NCBI GenBank assembly: GCA_019307815.1
Contig: JAFDIV010000001.1
Coordinates: 186,001 to 250,000, forward strand
Source: Deltaproteobacteria bacterium
Lineage (GTDB): Bacteria > Desulfobacterota > DSM-4660 > Desulfatiglandales > Desulfatiglandaceae
Direction: 5' to 3'
DNA length: 64,000 nt
Position 1 is the stretch's first letter. The number at the start of each line of letters is the position of its first letter. A model generated the notes under the pieces. It made no database searches. It saw only the letters and a program-made list of their open reading frames with translations, and was not told the DNA's origin. The translations under genes were made by a program, and so were the position numbers. This document shows positions 1 through 9,173 of this stretch, in pieces.

Positions 1-571
1 AGACGGGCAGGGTGCTGATGATCCCAATGATCTTTTTCTTGGGGCTTTGGACCCTATAGATACTCCGTGTGATATCGTATTCCAGAAGCTCTTCCCTTGC
101 TGGGTCCAGGAACGGGATTATATCCTCCTGGTCGGCGGCGGTGAAGACAAGCCCGCAATACATCCTATCGCCAGTTCCCAATTGTAGGGGGCGAAGTCCG
201 TATTTTTGGGCCCAGTCCTCTTCATCCGAGTCAGGCCTTGGATCATATTTTTGAACCCTCACCTTGCCCCTTGCAGCATGTTCATATTCGGCCAAGAATT
301 CCTCCACACGTCTGACATAGAGCTTTAGGTCTGTGGGAAGGTTTCTGCTGCTCCGGTTGAAGAAAAAGGAGATGGTCACGGGCACAGTGATCCGTTCCAG
401 TATCTTTTTGCTGCCTTTAGAAAGGGAATAGATCTTTTCCTCTGTCACATCCCAGCGCACATTGGCAAAGGACAGCAGGACATTGACCAGAATGATGATC
501 AGAAAGACCACCCCCAGTCCCATGAAGGAGACCAGAACCCTGCGCACACCCATATTCATCTTGTCTGCCAT
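1..571 (-). CDS. GldG-like ABC transporter auxiliary protein (C-terminus beyond the window edge)
   Basis: The frame is open from an ATG at 571 to the left edge, so about 190 N-terminal residues are present and the rest is missing. A good ribosome site (AGGAGA) precedes the ATG. The protein begins with a short cytoplasmic tail and one long membrane segment, followed by the stretch WDVTEEKIYSLS, which is typical of GldG / ABC-2 auxiliary proteins where an extracytoplasmic domain starts. It lies 13 nt after the permease gene and reads in the same direction, as in gldA-gldF-gldG style operons. In Bacteroidetes these proteins serve gliding; in other phyla the set is a general ABC exporter with unknown cargo. 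The family call is fairly sure, the substrate unknown. Confidence 0.8.
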   Translation of the reverse strand, partial: MADKMNMGVRRVLVSFMGLGVVFLIIILVNVLLSFANVRWDVTEEKIYSLSKGSKKILERITVPVTISFFFNRSSRNLPTDLKLYVRRVEEFLAEYEHAARGKVRVQKYDPRPDSDEEDWAQKYGLRPLQLGTGDRMYCGLVFTAADQEDIIPFLDPAREELLEYDITRSIYRVQSPKKKIIGIISTLPV

Positions 572-584
572 GATCAGCTCTCCT

Positions 585-1331
585 TTAGATGCTCCTCCGA
601 TATTGGAGTATCACACCATTTGCAAAGAGCATAAAGGCAATTACAGAGACAAAATATACGATGTCCCGTAGGTCAATGACTCCCCGCTGAAGGGAGGCGA
701 AGTGGGAGATGAAGCTGAATCCAGAGACAATATCCACAAGCCATAGGGGTGCCCAGCCCGACAGGGCCCCTGTAACCGGAGGCCAGCCTGCCAAGACAAA
801 AAAGAGGCAGATGACCACCGAGACAATGAAGCTGATGACCTGATTCCGTGTTAGCGATGAGGTCATGCTCCCAATACTGAGATAAGCCCCCGCCAACAGA
901 AAGCTCCCAAAATAGCCCGCCACGATGGCGCCCATGTCTGGATGCCCCAGATAGATCACTGTGAGCACCAAGGGAAACGTGAGCAAGAGGCCCAGGGAGA
1001 CAAAAAGCCATGCGGCCAGAAATTTTCCTAGCACCACTTCAGGCAGGGTGACAGGCAGTGTCAGGATTAATTCAATGGTCCCGCTTCGTCTTTCATCAGC
1101 CCAGAGACGCATGGCAACTGCCGGGACCAGGAAAAGGAAGATCCAAGGAATCCACTCAAAAAAGGCTCGAAGGTCGGCCTGTCCTGCCTCATAAAAGTGG
1201 CTCACGGAAAAGGTGAAAAACCCACAAAGCAGCAAGAAGATCACAATGAATACATAGGCAACAGGAGAGCCGAAATAACCTCCCAGCTCTTTTTTAATCA
1301 CGGCCTTCACGTTTCTCAAGGATCGTGTCAT
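585..1331 (-). CDS. ABC-2 type transporter permease (GldF-like)
   Basis: A 248-residue, very hydrophobic protein with about six membrane helices, the usual size for an ABC-2 permease of the GldF type. The first helix follows a short basic tail (MTRSLRNVKAVIKKELGGYF), and the motif RLWADERRSGTIELILTLPV in the cytoplasmic loop is characteristic of the family. The ATG at 1331 has a GGAG site just upstream. It sits between the ATPase gene (14 nt upstream) and the GldG-like gene (13 nt downstream), so the three are almost certainly one transcript and one complex. The exported molecule cannot be read from the sequence. Confidence 0.88.
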   Translation of the reverse strand: MTRSLRNVKAVIKKELGGYFGSPVAYVFIVIFLLLCGFFTFSVSHFYEAGQADLRAFFEWIPWIFLFLVPAVAMRLWADERRSGTIELILTLPVTLPEVVLGKFLAAWLFVSLGLLLTFPLVLTVIYLGHPDMGAIVAGYFGSFLLAGAYLSIGSMTSSLTRNQVISFIVSVVICLFFVLAGWPPVTGALSGWAPLWLVDIVSGFSFISHFASLQRGVIDLRDIVYFVSVIAFMLFANGVILQYRRSI

Positions 1332-1345
1332 GGATCTGCTCCTTG

Positions 1346-2296
1346 TTATTTGGAAGCGGACGTTGTGATGGCACGGAAGACCTGATTCAGCCTGCCTTCC
1401 TCTCTGGAAAAGGAAAGGACCTTGCAGTTCATGTTGGCAAGTCTGTGGATCAGTTCATTGGCAATGCTGCTGTCTATTTCTTGGGGATAGACCCGAAGTG
1501 TCAGGATGCCCTTGTCTCGACCCAACTCCTCCACCCTCTTTACCACTTCCATGGCCCTGATTTGATTAAGGTGGCCTTGCTCCTGGTCTGAGGGTAATTC
1601 CAACGTCACCCGAAACGAGCCATGGATTGGCGAAGTGGCCTTCAATCCTTCGGGCGTGTCGTCGGCCACGATTTTTCCCCCAGCAATGATGATGACCCGG
1701 GTGCAGACGGCCTCCACCTCTTCCAGGATATGGGTGGACAGGATAATGGTCTTTTCCTTGGCCATTTCCCGGATCATGGATCTGACCTCGTGTTTTTGAT
1801 TCGGGTCAAGGCCGTCAGTGGGCTCGTCCATGATCAGGTACTCTGGATCATGCAGGATACTTTGGGCAAAGCAGACCCGCTGCTTGTAACCCTTTGACAG
1901 GGTGCCCACGGGCTGGTACCGAACCTCTGAGAGAAAGCATCTTTCAATGATTTCATCCAGTTTTTTGGCCTTTTCCTTTCCAGAGAAACCTCGGATCTCG
2001 GCGCAGAAATCCAGAAACCCCATAACGGTCATGTCCATGTAAACAGGGGCATTTTCCGGAAGGTAACCCATCTTCATCCTGGCCCGGAGGGAGTCCTGCA
2101 CAATATCAAGGCCACCAATGGAGGCGGTTCCGGAACTGGGGGGCAAAAACCCGGTGAGCATGCGCATAGTGGTGGATTTGCCAGCGGCATTTGGACCAAG
2201 GAATCCCAACACCTCTCCCTTTTGGACCGTAAAGGATATGCTGTCAACAGCAAGTTTTTGACCGAAATACTTTGTCAGATTCTTGACTTGGATCAT
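1346..2296 (-). CDS. ABC transporter ATP-binding protein (GldA-like)
   Basis: ATPase subunit of the exporter encoded with the permease and GldG-like protein downstream. Counting from the chosen start, Walker A is GPNAAGKST (about 34-42; an Ala replaces the more common Gly), the signature loop is LSKGYKQR (about 133-140), Walker B ends in the catalytic Glu of IMDEPTDG (near 158) and the switch His is in STHILEE (near 189). The first in-frame ATG is at 2314, but a strong AAAGGAGA site lies between it and the ATG at 2296, so 2296 is the more likely start. The C-terminal third is the extra domain usual in this class. It is the first gene of a three-gene operon. Confidence 0.9.
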   Translation of the reverse strand: MIQVKNLTKYFGQKLAVDSISFTVQKGEVLGFLGPNAAGKSTTMRMLTGFLPPSSGTASIGGLDIVQDSLRARMKMGYLPENAPVYMDMTVMGFLDFCAEIRGFSGKEKAKKLDEIIERCFLSEVRYQPVGTLSKGYKQRVCFAQSILHDPEYLIMDEPTDGLDPNQKHEVRSMIREMAKEKTIILSTHILEEVEAVCTRVIIIAGGKIVADDTPEGLKATSPIHGSFRVTLELPSDQEQGHLNQIRAMEVVKRVEELGRDKGILTLRVYPQEIDSSIANELIHRLANMNCKVLSFSREEGRLNQVFRAITTSASK

Positions 2297-2497
2297 AGGC
2301 TCTCTCCTTTTCAAAAGGATTGAGAGCGCGAATTATAAATTATCGGAAAACAGATAGAATGGATTAATATTTGTATGCGCTGTTTACCAGACCCTTGAGC
2401 TTGTTACACACAAAGATAGAGATTCTCCAATATTTCAAATAGCTACAGTCGAGTATTCATAAGAAAAACACTTGCTTCTGTCAATATGACGGGGATT

Positions 2498-2818
2498 TCA
2501 GCCCTCGGATGTCTCTTGGACAATCCATTGGAGGAAATCAGGATTTCCTTCCATTATGGGAAGGCTCACAATGCAAGGGCAGGTGTAGGTGTGGAGTTCT
2601 TTGACCTTGTGGATTAACTGTGGCATGAGTTCCTCCCTTGTCTTTGCAATGAGCAGGGCCTCACTGTCGTCCTGCACCTCTCCCTCCCACCAATAAAAGG
2701 ACCGAAGCCCTTTTATTATGTTGGCGCATGCTGCAAGCCTGTGGACCACCAATTCCTTGCCAATCCGAGCCGCTTCCTCTTCATTGTTTGTGGTGATATA
2801 TACGAAACGGATTCCCAT
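2498..2818 (-). CDS. cutA: CutA family divalent-cation tolerance protein
   Basis: A 106-residue protein that matches CutA1 along its length: the first strand FVYITTNNEEEA, the conserved segment VVHRLAACANII, the WWEGEVQDDSEALLIAKT core and the late HTYTCPCIVSLPI motif are all present. CutA forms a very stable trimer resembling PII proteins; it has been linked to copper tolerance, but its biochemical role is unsettled. The gene stands alone, divergent from the thiolase gene and about 200 nt from the ABC operon. A GGAGGTGACACC site precedes the ATG. Confidence 0.93.
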   Translation of the reverse strand: MGIRFVYITTNNEEEAARIGKELVVHRLAACANIIKGLRSFYWWEGEVQDDSEALLIAKTREELMPQLIHKVKELHTYTCPCIVSLPIMEGNPDFLQWIVQETSEG

Positions 2819-2986
2819 GGTGTCACCTCCTTGTATAGTTTTTAGAAACCCCTCTGGGTACCTTTTGCTTGACCCCTTTCCTTTCTTTACCTATACTCCC
2901 ACTGCGTTCCAAGAGTAATTTTAACGGACGCCCAGAAGAGGGTCCAGAGGTCGTTTGGTTACACAATAGGGGATGGAGGTTATGTG

Positions 2987-4153
2987 ATGGGAAAAGTTGG
3001 AATTATTGGAGTTGGTCAAAGCGCCTTTGTTAGAGGTTATCCGGGCTCCATTCGGGAATTGGCCTTTGAGGGATTCAAAGAGGCCGTGAAGGATGCCCAA
3101 ATCAGCGTCAAAGATATTGATGCGTCCATTGTATGTTCGGCCCCGGAGTATGACAAACAACGCTCCCCGGCAGGGGTCTTTGCAGAATACCTGGGTCTTA
3201 TCCCCCAGCCCACGTGTTATCTGGAAAGCCTTTGCTCATCCAGCAGCATGGGCCTGAGAGTGGCCTATTCCCTCGTAAAGTCAGGATTGCATGATGTGGT
3301 GGCAGTGATAGGTTTCCAGAAGATGTCAGAGATATCTTCTGCTGAATCCCAAGAAAGGATGGGCAGGGGGGCAGATATCCAATGGGAGAGCCCCTTTGGG
3401 ACCATGATGCCTGCCTATTATGCCATGTATGCACGGGCCCACATGGAAAAATATGGCACTACACCTGAAGACCTGGCCCTTATAAGGGTAAAGGCGGCCA
3501 CCTATGGGCAGATTAATGAAAAGGCGGTTTATCGGAAACCAGTGACCATGGAAATGTTTTCTGATCCTGAAAGCCCCATGTCAGGCCCTGTGGCCAGTCC
3601 TTTGCGCGTGGGTGACTGCTGTGCCAATGCTGATGGAAGCTCTTGTGTGATCGTTGCCAATGAAGAAAAGGCCAAGGCCCTTAGTGACAAGCCTGTCTGG
3701 ATATTGGGCCTGGGCGCAGCATCTACCAGTGTCAATTTGGCTGGCCGTGACTTGTTTACCGGACTCACCGTGGCCCAAGAGGCGGCAAGGCAGGCCTACG
3801 AAATGGCGGGTGTAGGTCCCAAGGATATTGATGTGGCTGAGGTGCACGACTGTTTTACCATTGCCGAGCTCATGGCCTATGAAAACCTTGGATTTGCCGA
3901 GCCTGGACAGGGCCGGGAACTAATAAGGGCCAAGGAGACATACAAGGAAGGCAGCATACCGGTAAACGTGGATGGGGGCCTGCTGTCAAAAGGGCATCCC
4001 ATCGGTGCAACAGGCGGATCCCAGATAAGGACCATTGTGTTGCAGCTAAGGGGTGAAGCAGGCGAGATGCAGGTAAAGGATCCTGAAATCGGCTTGGTCC
4101 ACAATATCGGTGGTGTCGGGTTGTACGGCAATGTCACGATTTTGGGGAGGTAG
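2987..4153 (+). CDS. Thiolase family protein (SCP-x / non-decarboxylating type)
   Basis: A 388-residue thiolase-fold enzyme. The nucleophile region is LCSSSSMGLR with Cys near 83; the other two family motifs are VHDCFTIAE (His near 287) and KGHPIGATGG (His near 337). HDCF instead of the NEAF of biosynthetic thiolases marks the SCP-x-like branch that is usually paired with a DUF35 protein, which is exactly what follows 3 nt downstream. Such pairs act on acyl-CoAs in fatty-acid, ketone or steroid degradation; the substrate here is unknown. GTG at 2984 and ATG at 2987 are both possible starts; the GGAGG at 2975-2979 is better spaced for the ATG. Confidence 0.88.
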   Translation: MGKVGIIGVGQSAFVRGYPGSIRELAFEGFKEAVKDAQISVKDIDASIVCSAPEYDKQRSPAGVFAEYLGLIPQPTCYLESLCSSSSMGLRVAYSLVKSGLHDVVAVIGFQKMSEISSAESQERMGRGADIQWESPFGTMMPAYYAMYARAHMEKYGTTPEDLALIRVKAATYGQINEKAVYRKPVTMEMFSDPESPMSGPVASPLRVGDCCANADGSSCVIVANEEKAKALSDKPVWILGLGAASTSVNLAGRDLFTGLTVAQEAARQAYEMAGVGPKDIDVAEVHDCFTIAELMAYENLGFAEPGQGRELIRAKETYKEGSIPVNVDGGLLSKGHPIGATGGSQIRTIVLQLRGEAGEMQVKDPEIGLVHNIGGVGLYGNVTILGR

Positions 4154-4156
4154 GAA

Positions 4157-4594
4157 ATGGCGAAAAAGAAAAAAGAGGTAGATGATAGATTTAAGCGATT
4201 TGGGACGGTTAGCTTTACGGGCATTACCAAAGTCAATGACTTTGTGGGATATCTGGAACAGGGTAAGCTGATGGGAACCCGGTGTAAGGGGTGCGGGAAG
4301 AGCTTTTTCCCGCCCAGAGCAGACTGTTTCCAGTGTCTTGACAGTGACATGGAGTGGTTTGAGGTGTCAGGGACCGGAAAACTGGTTACCTATAGCCAGC
4401 TTCAATATGCACCTGTTGGGTTTGAGGGGGATTTACCCTACTGCATAGCACTGCTGGATTACGGTGATTATAAGGTATTCGGTAGAATCGCCAAGGACAT
4501 TCCAGAAGATGAGATAAAGGTGGGCATGGAGATGAGGGCCGAGGTGGTCAAACTCCCCAACGGACAATTGAGTTATGAATTTAGGAAGGCCTGA
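4157..4594 (+). CDS. DUF35 zinc-ribbon / OB-fold partner of the thiolase
   Basis: A 145-residue protein with a rubredoxin-like zinc ribbon (CKGCGKSFFPPRADCFQC) followed by an OB-fold, the standard architecture of DUF35 / Zn-ribbon acyl-CoA-associated proteins. These bind thiolases of the SCP-x type and are needed for their activity or substrate handling in several studied systems. It begins 3 nt after the thiolase stop, so the two are translationally coupled and probably form one complex. About 50 charged residues precede the ribbon. A strong intrinsic terminator follows, so this is a two-gene transcript. Confidence 0.88.
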   Translation: MAKKKKEVDDRFKRFGTVSFTGITKVNDFVGYLEQGKLMGTRCKGCGKSFFPPRADCFQCLDSDMEWFEVSGTGKLVTYSQLQYAPVGFEGDLPYCIALLDYGDYKVFGRIAKDIPEDEIKVGMEMRAEVVKLPNGQLSYEFRKA

Positions 4595-4620
4595 TTTTGG
4601 AGTTCAAGGGGACGCTCCCG

Positions 4621-4650
4621 AAAACCCCACCCCAGCGGGTGGGGTTTTTT
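4621..4650 (+). terminator. Rho-independent terminator after the thiolase-DUF35 pair
   Basis: A nearly perfect GC-rich stem (ACCCCACCC / GGGTGGGGT) with a 3-nt loop is followed by a run of six T. It lies 27 nt after the DUF35 stop and 26 nt before prmA. Confidence 0.92.
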
Positions 4651-4675
4651 GTTCATTGTCGGGTAAGGGAGACAG

Positions 4676-5584
4676 ATGGCACAAAAGAAAGAGGATCTGC
4701 CTGGATGGTTGGTGTTGACCGTGGAGGCAGACCCTGTGGCCCATGAGGCTATTAGCGCCTTTCTTTTTGATCTGGGCTGCACCGGAGTGGCCTTTGAGCA
4801 AGGGGGGCCGCGTACCATTAGCGCCTATTTGCCTGCCAAGGAGCCCATTCAGGACATAAAGAGGAAGGTGGAGGCCTTTCTGATGGATTTGAGTACTATA
4901 TTTCCTCACATGACCACGCCCACATTAAATTTGACCTTGCTCAAAGAGAAGGATTGGTCCCAGGGATGGAAAAGATTTTTCCAAGAAGAATGGGTAACAG
5001 ATCAGTTGTTGATTGTTCCTGCTTGGAAAAGGATTCCTGAGATTTCAAAGGGTCATGTCCTGATCATGGACCCGGGGCCGGCATTTGGCACAGGAAAACA
5101 CCCTACCACCAGGATGTGTTTAAGGGCAATGGAAAGGGCTGAAAAGCCGAGCCCGTGGCATATGCTGGATGTAGGAACCGGAAGCGGTATTTTGGCCATC
5201 TATGCGGCCAGGTTAGGCGCTGAGCGTATCCTGGGCATTGATATTGATCCAGAGGCCATACGCTGGGCAAGACGCAATGCGGAACTGAATCGGTTAAGTA
5301 ATAGGATTGAGATATCAGGTAAGGCCTTAAATGAGATAAGTGAGCAATTTGACTTAGTGGCAGCCAATCTTGTCTATGAGGAAATTATGGGCCTGATGTC
5401 CCATCTCATATCAGTGACAAAGGAGGGCGGGTCGCTCATTCTATCAGGACTGTTGAGGGAACAGGTAAACGATGTGGTGCAGGCGGCGCAGCAAAATGGC
5501 CTTGTTGTGCAAGGCAGGGACTTTATGGATGAATGGTGCACCATTGTTGGAAGGCCCAAGGCCGGGGGCAAGGTGAGGCAATGA
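4676..5584 (+). CDS. prmA: Ribosomal protein L11 methyltransferase PrmA
   Basis: SAM-dependent enzyme that methylates ribosomal protein L11. The 302 residues contain the PrmA hallmark DPGPAFGTGKH (132-142), the SAM-binding glycine loop DVGTGSG (165-171), the acidic loop GIDIDPEA (187-194) and the AANLVYEE motif in place of the classical NPPY region. The N-terminal third is the L11-recognition domain. The ATG at 4676 follows a weak GGGAGA site. Its last codons overlap the start of rsmE by 4 nt (ATGA), coupling two ribosome-modifying enzymes, a common pairing in bacteria. Confidence 0.94.
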   Translation: MAQKKEDLPGWLVLTVEADPVAHEAISAFLFDLGCTGVAFEQGGPRTISAYLPAKEPIQDIKRKVEAFLMDLSTIFPHMTTPTLNLTLLKEKDWSQGWKRFFQEEWVTDQLLIVPAWKRIPEISKGHVLIMDPGPAFGTGKHPTTRMCLRAMERAEKPSPWHMLDVGTGSGILAIYAARLGAERILGIDIDPEAIRWARRNAELNRLSNRIEISGKALNEISEQFDLVAANLVYEEIMGLMSHLISVTKEGGSLILSGLLREQVNDVVQAAQQNGLVVQGRDFMDEWCTIVGRPKAGGKVRQ

Positions 5585-6330
5585 GACGGTTTGTAGTGGA
5601 TCATATCTTGCCTGATCAGGGCGTTGTGCTGATAGAGGGGGCAGAGGCCAGGCATATTGCCAAGGCCCTTCGCATGGAACCTGGTGATGAGATTGTGGTG
5701 ATGGACAGCGAGGGCATGCGATATCATGGACTTATTCAATCCATTGGCACTTCAAGGGTAGCAGTGGAGGTGAAAGGCCCCATTGCTACTCCGGATACTC
5801 CTCCTCTGGACATGGTTTTGTGCCAGGCAGTACTCAAGGCCAAGGCCATGGATCTGGTGATCCAAAAGGTGACTGAATTGGGCGCCTCCCGTATCGTTCC
5901 TTTTCTTTCCAGGCGAACGGTGATCCGGCTGGATGAGAAAAGGGGGGAAAATAAGCTCAGGCGGTGGAAAGAGATCGCCCGAAATGCCACGGCCCAGTGT
6001 GATCGGGCCATACCTCCACAGATTGACGACGTGACCGACTTCCGGCAACTCCTAAGTGCAACCTCAAGAGAGGATGGACTAAAGGTCATTTTATGGGAAC
6101 AAGAACGGTCCCGGGATCTCAAGGACGTGCTTCGACAAGCAGGGCCCCAAGAGAAAATAGTGGGCATGGTGGGACCAGAGGGAGGATTTTCCCGAGAAGA
6201 GGTTGTTCAGGCCATGGAAGTGGGATTTGTGCCAATCAGTCTTGGCAGGAGGATCCTGAGGGCAGAGACAGCGGCCATGGTGTTGGTGACCTTGTGCCTG
6301 TACGAATGGGGAGACCTAGGTCTGGATTGA
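5581..6330 (+). CDS. rsmE: 16S rRNA (uracil1498-N3)-methyltransferase RsmE
   Basis: SPOUT-class methyltransferase acting on U1498 of 16S rRNA. The start is the ATG at 5581, which overlaps the prmA stop; an earlier in-frame ATG lies inside prmA and lacks support. From 5581 the protein is 249 residues, the usual RsmE length, opening with the PUA-like region (MRRFVVDH..., EARHIAKALRM). The knotted SAM site is seen in MVGPEGGFSREEV and LGRRILRAETAAM near the C-terminus. It ends just before a bidirectional terminator shared with the convergent cold-shock gene. Confidence 0.94.
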   Translation: MRRFVVDHILPDQGVVLIEGAEARHIAKALRMEPGDEIVVMDSEGMRYHGLIQSIGTSRVAVEVKGPIATPDTPPLDMVLCQAVLKAKAMDLVIQKVTELGASRIVPFLSRRTVIRLDEKRGENKLRRWKEIARNATAQCDRAIPPQIDDVTDFRQLLSATSREDGLKVILWEQERSRDLKDVLRQAGPQEKIVGMVGPEGGFSREEVVQAMEVGFVPISLGRRILRAETAAMVLVTLCLYEWGDLGLD

Positions 6331-6344
6331 GCCAATGGTGGACA

Positions 6345-6380
6345 AAAAAGGCATCTCAAAGCGAGTTGAGATGCCTTTTT
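6345..6380. terminator. Bidirectional intrinsic terminator between rsmE and the cold-shock gene
   Basis: A perfect 14-bp stem (left arm aaaaaggcatctca, right arm tgagatgccttttt) closes over an 8-nt loop. It has T runs when read in either direction, so it can end both the rightward rsmE transcript and the leftward csp transcript. Confidence 0.93.
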
Positions 6381-6399
6381 AAGTGCTACGCTGGGTTTG

Positions 6400-6600
6400 T
6401 TATAGCTTGGTCACATTTTTGGCCTGGGGTCCCCGGTCCGTCTCTTCCACCTCAAAACTTACCCGGTCACCTTCTGTAAGGGTCTTATACCCGGGCATAT
6501 TGATGGAGGAAAAGTGGACGAAGAGGTCTTGGCCGTCTTCTTGCTTGATAAAGCCATAGCCCTTCGCAGCGCTAAACCATTTTACTACTCCCTCTGCCAA
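6400..6600 (-). CDS. Cold-shock domain protein (CspA family), TTG start
   Basis: Single-stranded nucleic-acid-binding protein of the CspA family. It has both RNP motifs, KGYGFI and LFVHFS, and from the TTG at 6600 is 66 residues long, the classic size. An ATG ten codons upstream would add [10 protein letters not shown], but the strong AAAGGAGG site lies inside that stretch and is spaced correctly only for the TTG, so the TTG is chosen. It is monocistronic with its own promoter just after eno and a leader of about 130 nt, a feature often linked to cold-inducible mRNAs. Confidence 0.9.
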   Translation of the reverse strand: MAEGVVKWFSAAKGYGFIKQEDGQDLFVHFSSINMPGYKTLTEGDRVSFEVEETDRGPQAKNVTKL

Positions 6601-6739
6601 AGCGCCAACCTCCTTTCTTGGGTGTTTCATGGTTCAAAAAATCAGGCGGTCGCTCTGGCGAGGCAGTAGGGCTGCTTCCGAGCGAATCCGACCCGATGAC
6701 CAGCCAACCATTTCTTCTCCGGGTCAAGAAACCGACACG

Positions 6740-6769
6740 ATCTTAAACATGGAAAATAAGATATGTCAA
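6740..6769 (-). promoter_or_regulatory. Probable sigma-70 promoter of the cold-shock gene
   Basis: On the minus strand a perfect -35 box TTGACA (6769-6764) is followed after 18 nt by TAAGAT (6745-6740). It lies immediately after the eno stop codon. Transcription would begin near 6733 and leave a leader of about 130 nt before the TTG start. Confidence 0.6.
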
Positions 6770-6785
6770 GAGGGTTGTCTTTTGC

Positions 6786-8138
<1,353 letters not shown>

Positions 8139-9083
8139 TCAGGTGGTAGATGGAGCGGCATGCGGGGATGCAATAAATCCCTCTATCTCCCGAATAACCT
8201 GGGCCTTAAATTTCTTTTCATCTTCCTCTGGCTGCAACAGCCGCACCCTTGGGCCAAGGGGTCTCCATAAACGGGGGTCGCTGGCCTTGAAAAGTGCTAT
8301 GGTGGCAGCGCCTGCCATTGCCGCCAGGTGGGTTATGCCACTGTCATGACCAATAAACAACAAGGTATGCCTCAAGAGATGAAGAAGTGCATCAGACGAT
8401 GGTGTAAAAGAAATTGTCCAGCCCTGAGCGCAGACCAGCTCCTGAAAAAAGGGCCGCTGTTTAGCTTCTGCAGGACCCAGTAATACCTTCATATGCAATG
8501 GAGCACGTTGGTAGAATTTTCCCAACTCCTCCATGAGCTTCACCCAAAAGGGCAGGGAATAATTCTTCTTTTTGTCTCCAGAGCCGGGATGAATCACCAG
8601 GTGATCACGAAAGGCGCTGGGGCTTGGGCCCAAGACAGGAATCTCAGTGGCATCATGGAGCACCTTTTTGGGGTTTAATGCTACCCTTGCCTTGACAAGA
8701 CACTGGCATACGTACTCGGCCACATGCATTCCTTGGTGAGGACCAGGCAACGAGGGAAAAAGGAATGTCTTTGCCTGGGGGTAGTATGTCTCAAGATTGT
8801 TTTGTATTGTACCATCCGGGTCGGCTAGGAAGCAGATCACACGATCAGAAGGATTTCCTGGGAGCCCTTCTGCAGCCGGGCGAGCCAGGAAAAGCCTGTA
8901 CCATGGGGATCGGTCCATGTCAAAGCAGGTATGCACGTAATGGCCTAGAAAGTCAATCCCAGGTCTGCGGCCTGCCACCACAATGCGGTGGGTCTGGGAA
9001 AGGGCACGGAGACAGGGCAGGAGCATGAGGGTGTCGCCTAAGGCACCCGGTCGTATAATGAGAATTTTTCTGTATCTTTCCAC
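8139..9083 (-). CDS. Family 9 glycosyltransferase (heptosyltransferase-like)
   Basis: The N-terminal strand ILIIRPGALGDTLMLLP and the two C-terminal motifs VIHPGSGDKKKNY and FIGHDSGITHLAAMAGA are the fingerprints of GT9, the family of ADP-heptose:LPS heptosyltransferases. Which sugar and acceptor are used cannot be read. The start is uncertain: the GTG at 9083 puts the first strand near residue 5 as in relatives, while an ATG at 9134 would add 17 mostly hydrophobic residues; neither has a clear ribosome site. The gene is divergent from the phosphoglycerate kinase gene, whose promoter must lie in this area, and 84 nt upstream of eno, so it may be co-transcribed with eno. Confidence 0.85.
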   Translation of the reverse strand: MERYRKILIIRPGALGDTLMLLPCLRALSQTHRIVVAGRRPGIDFLGHYVHTCFDMDRSPWYRLFLARPAAEGLPGNPSDRVICFLADPDGTIQNNLETYYPQAKTFLFPSLPGPHQGMHVAEYVCQCLVKARVALNPKKVLHDATEIPVLGPSPSAFRDHLVIHPGSGDKKKNYSLPFWVKLMEELGKFYQRAPLHMKVLLGPAEAKQRPFFQELVCAQGWTISFTPSSDALLHLLRHTLLFIGHDSGITHLAAMAGAATIALFKASDPRLWRPLGPRVRLLQPEEDEKKFKAQVIREIEGFIASPHAAPSTT

Positions 9084-9173
9084 CGTATTGAAAAATATTG
9101 CAAATAATGGGATAAATAGATCATATACTGACATGGGCAAAAGGTACAAGGCCAAAGGACAAAGGAGGGGGAA

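Noticed and set aside
2298-2314. Upstream ATG for the ABC ATPase
   Set aside because: The strong ribosome site overlaps that extension and fits the ATG at 2296.
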